Shown one piece after another: positions 62,888 through 64,000 of a stretch of DNA of 64,000 nucleotides. The DNA is from Agromyces sp. S2-1-8. GTDB taxonomy: Bacteria; Actinomycetota; Actinomycetes; Actinomycetales; Microbacteriaceae. A program made the position numbers and the translations under genes. The number at the start of each line of letters is the position of its first letter. Positions within the stretch are counted from its first letter, which is position 1. The notes beneath the pieces are model-generated. The model did no database searches. It was given only the letters and a program-made list of their open reading frames with translations, and was not told where the DNA came from. The stretch is from NCBI RefSeq assembly GCF_021129215.1, contig NZ_JAJOLP010000001.1:1922001-1986000 (forward strand), read 5' to 3'.

Positions 62888-64000
62888 GCGAGCAGAAGAC
62901 CGAGGCGGCGGCGACGCCGCGCCCGCCGGTGCGTCGCGGGCCGATGGGCGGCGGCCCGATGGCGGGCATGGGCATGCCCGCCGAGAAGTCGATGAACTTC
63001 GGCCCGAGCGCGAAGCGGCTCATCGGGCGGCTGAAGCCGGAGCGTGCACTCGTCGTGTTCGTCATCCTGCTCGGCGTCGTGAGCGTCGTGTTCAGCGTGC
63101 TGGGCCCGAAGATCCTCGGCCAGGCGACGAACATCATCTTCGAGGGGTTCGTCTCGCTGCAGATGCCCGCGGGAGTCACCCAGCAGCAGGTCGTCGACCA
63201 GTTGCGCGCCTCGGGCGACACCCAGCAGGCCGACATGATCGCGTCGATGCAGAACATCGTGCCGGGGCAGGGCATCGACTTCGCCGCGCTCGCCGCGGTG
63301 CTCGGACTCGTGCTGCTGCTCTACGTGCTCGCCTCGCTGTTCGGCTGGGCGCAGGCGTATGTGCTGAACGGCGTGACGCAGCGCACGGTCTACCGGCTGC
63401 GCCGCGAGGTCGAGGAGAAGATCCACCGGCTTCCGCTGTCGTACTTCGACAAGATGCAGCGCGGCGAACTGCTCTCGCGGGTGACGAACGACATCGACAA
63501 CATCTCGCAGACCCTGCAGCAGACGATGAGCCAGCTGCTCACGTCGCTCCTCACGGTCGTCGGCGTGCTCGTCATGATGTTCGTCATCTCGCCGCTGCTC
63601 GCGGTGATCGCGCTCGTGACGATCCCGTTGACCCTGCTCATCACGACGATCATCGCGAAGCGGTCGCAGAAGCAGTTCATCGCCCAGTGGACGCACACGG
63701 GCACGCTCAACGCCCGCATCGAGGAGGCCTACTCGGGCCACGCCCTCGTGCGCGTCTTCGGGCGGCGCCACGAGGTCGAGCAGTCGTTCGACGAGAAGAA
63801 CGAGGAGCTCTACACGGCGAGCTTCGGCGCCCAGTTCGTGAGCGGCATCATCATGCCCGCCATGATGTTCGTCGGCAACCTCGTCTACGTCGCGATCGCC
63901 GTCGTCGGCGGGCTCATGGTCGCCGGCGGCTCGATCTCGCTCGGCGACGTGCAGGCGTTCATCCAGTACTCGCGCCAGTTCACGCAGCCGCTCAGCCAGC
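62884..64000 (+). CDS. ABC exporter half-transporter, second subunit (3' end outside window)
   Basis: It starts with a GTG overlapping the previous stop (GTGA). The 372 residues visible contain a Gly/Met/Pro-rich N-terminus (RRGPMGGGPMAGMGMPAEK), helix 1 near 55-75, a long insert between helices 1 and 2 (about 85-130, LQMPAGVTQQQVVDQLRASG), and the ABC membrane domain with YFDKMQRGELLSRVTNDIDN and WTHTGTLNARIEEAYSGHAL. The ATPase domain lies beyond the window. It pairs with the preceding subunit as a heterodimer; the long first loop is typical of the second subunit in Actinobacteria. Confidence 0.92.
   Translation, partial: MSEQKTEAAATPRPPVRRGPMGGGPMAGMGMPAEKSMNFGPSAKRLIGRLKPERALVVFVILLGVVSVVFSVLGPKILGQATNIIFEGFVSLQMPAGVTQQQVVDQLRASGDTQQADMIASMQNIVPGQGIDFAALAAVLGLVLLLYVLASLFGWAQAYVLNGVTQRTVYRLRREVEEKIHRLPLSYFDKMQRGELLSRVTNDIDNISQTLQQTMSQLLTSLLTVVGVLVMMFVISPLLAVIALVTIPLTLLITTIIAKRSQKQFIAQWTHTGTLNARIEEAYSGHALVRVFGRRHEVEQSFDEKNEELYTASFGAQFVSGIIMPAMMFVGNLVYVAIAVVGGLMVAGGSISLGDVQAFIQYSRQFTQPLSQ

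Overview
The window is chromosomal DNA from a high-GC actinobacterium, most likely Microbacteriaceae (Agromyces/Microbacterium-like). The evidence is roughly 70% GC, near-exclusive use of G/C-ending codons, many GTG starts, many ATGA/GTGA stop-start overlaps, and actinobacterial marker families (DUF501, DUF4307, DUF4245, DUF6230, DUF6114, a FtsB/DivIC protein beside eno). No phage, IS element, rRNA operon or CRISPR array was found. About 65 protein genes and two tRNAs were supported; the genes at both ends of the window are cut off.

Layout. 1-5.4 kb: a partial MarR regulator, tRNA-Gln, then glmU, prs, an acyl-CoA ligase and a two-HTH protein. 5.4-10.7 kb: a glyoxalase-like gene behind a perfect 28-bp palindrome, membrane proteins including two DUF202 genes, gnd and rplY. 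10.8-13.6 kb: a TetR regulator divergent from an operon of unknown function (DUF6230, DUF6114 and a proline-rich secreted protein). 13.7-31.4 kb: housekeeping (pth, rnhA, mfd, nhaA, mazG, hisS, eno, ftsB, DUF501, a subtilase, NDH-2) plus a LysE exporter and an ABC exporter operon. 31.5-33.7 kb: a tRNA with a leucine UAA anticodon but a short variable loop, followed by a degenerate copy of its 3' half, a PIN-domain gene, a SHOCT protein and ppx. 33.7-38.3 kb: a tightly overlapped TetR-MFS-PLP aldolase-aldonolactone oxidase operon. 38.3-41.5 kb: a secreted trypsin-like protease and a TetR-ABC operon. 41.7-60.4 kb: lemA-htpX, ycaQ-like, an AI-2E transporter with ilvA, greA-DUF4307, trhA, uppS, a class V aminotransferase, phoH, fumC, carbonic anhydrase, DUF4245, xseBA, ispH, ltrA. 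60.4-64 kb: a TetR regulator and a heterodimeric ABC exporter, the second half running off the window.

Two window-wide patterns stand out. First, the 10-mer GGATGCCTCG (or its complement CGAGGCATCC) occurs 28 times by hand count, where base composition predicts well under one. In genes it sits mostly in one reading frame (Asp-Ala-Ser) and imposes the otherwise avoided codon GAT. In four 3' intergenic regions two copies face each other and form the terminator hairpin. This is the arrangement known for DNA uptake sequences in Neisseria and Haemophilus, and it is the main candidate here for something undescribed. Second, many genes carry a TANNNT hexamer exactly 6 (rarely 7) bases before the start codon, which indicates leaderless transcripts and settles several start choices. 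Each TetR gene has a recognisable inverted repeat at its target promoter.
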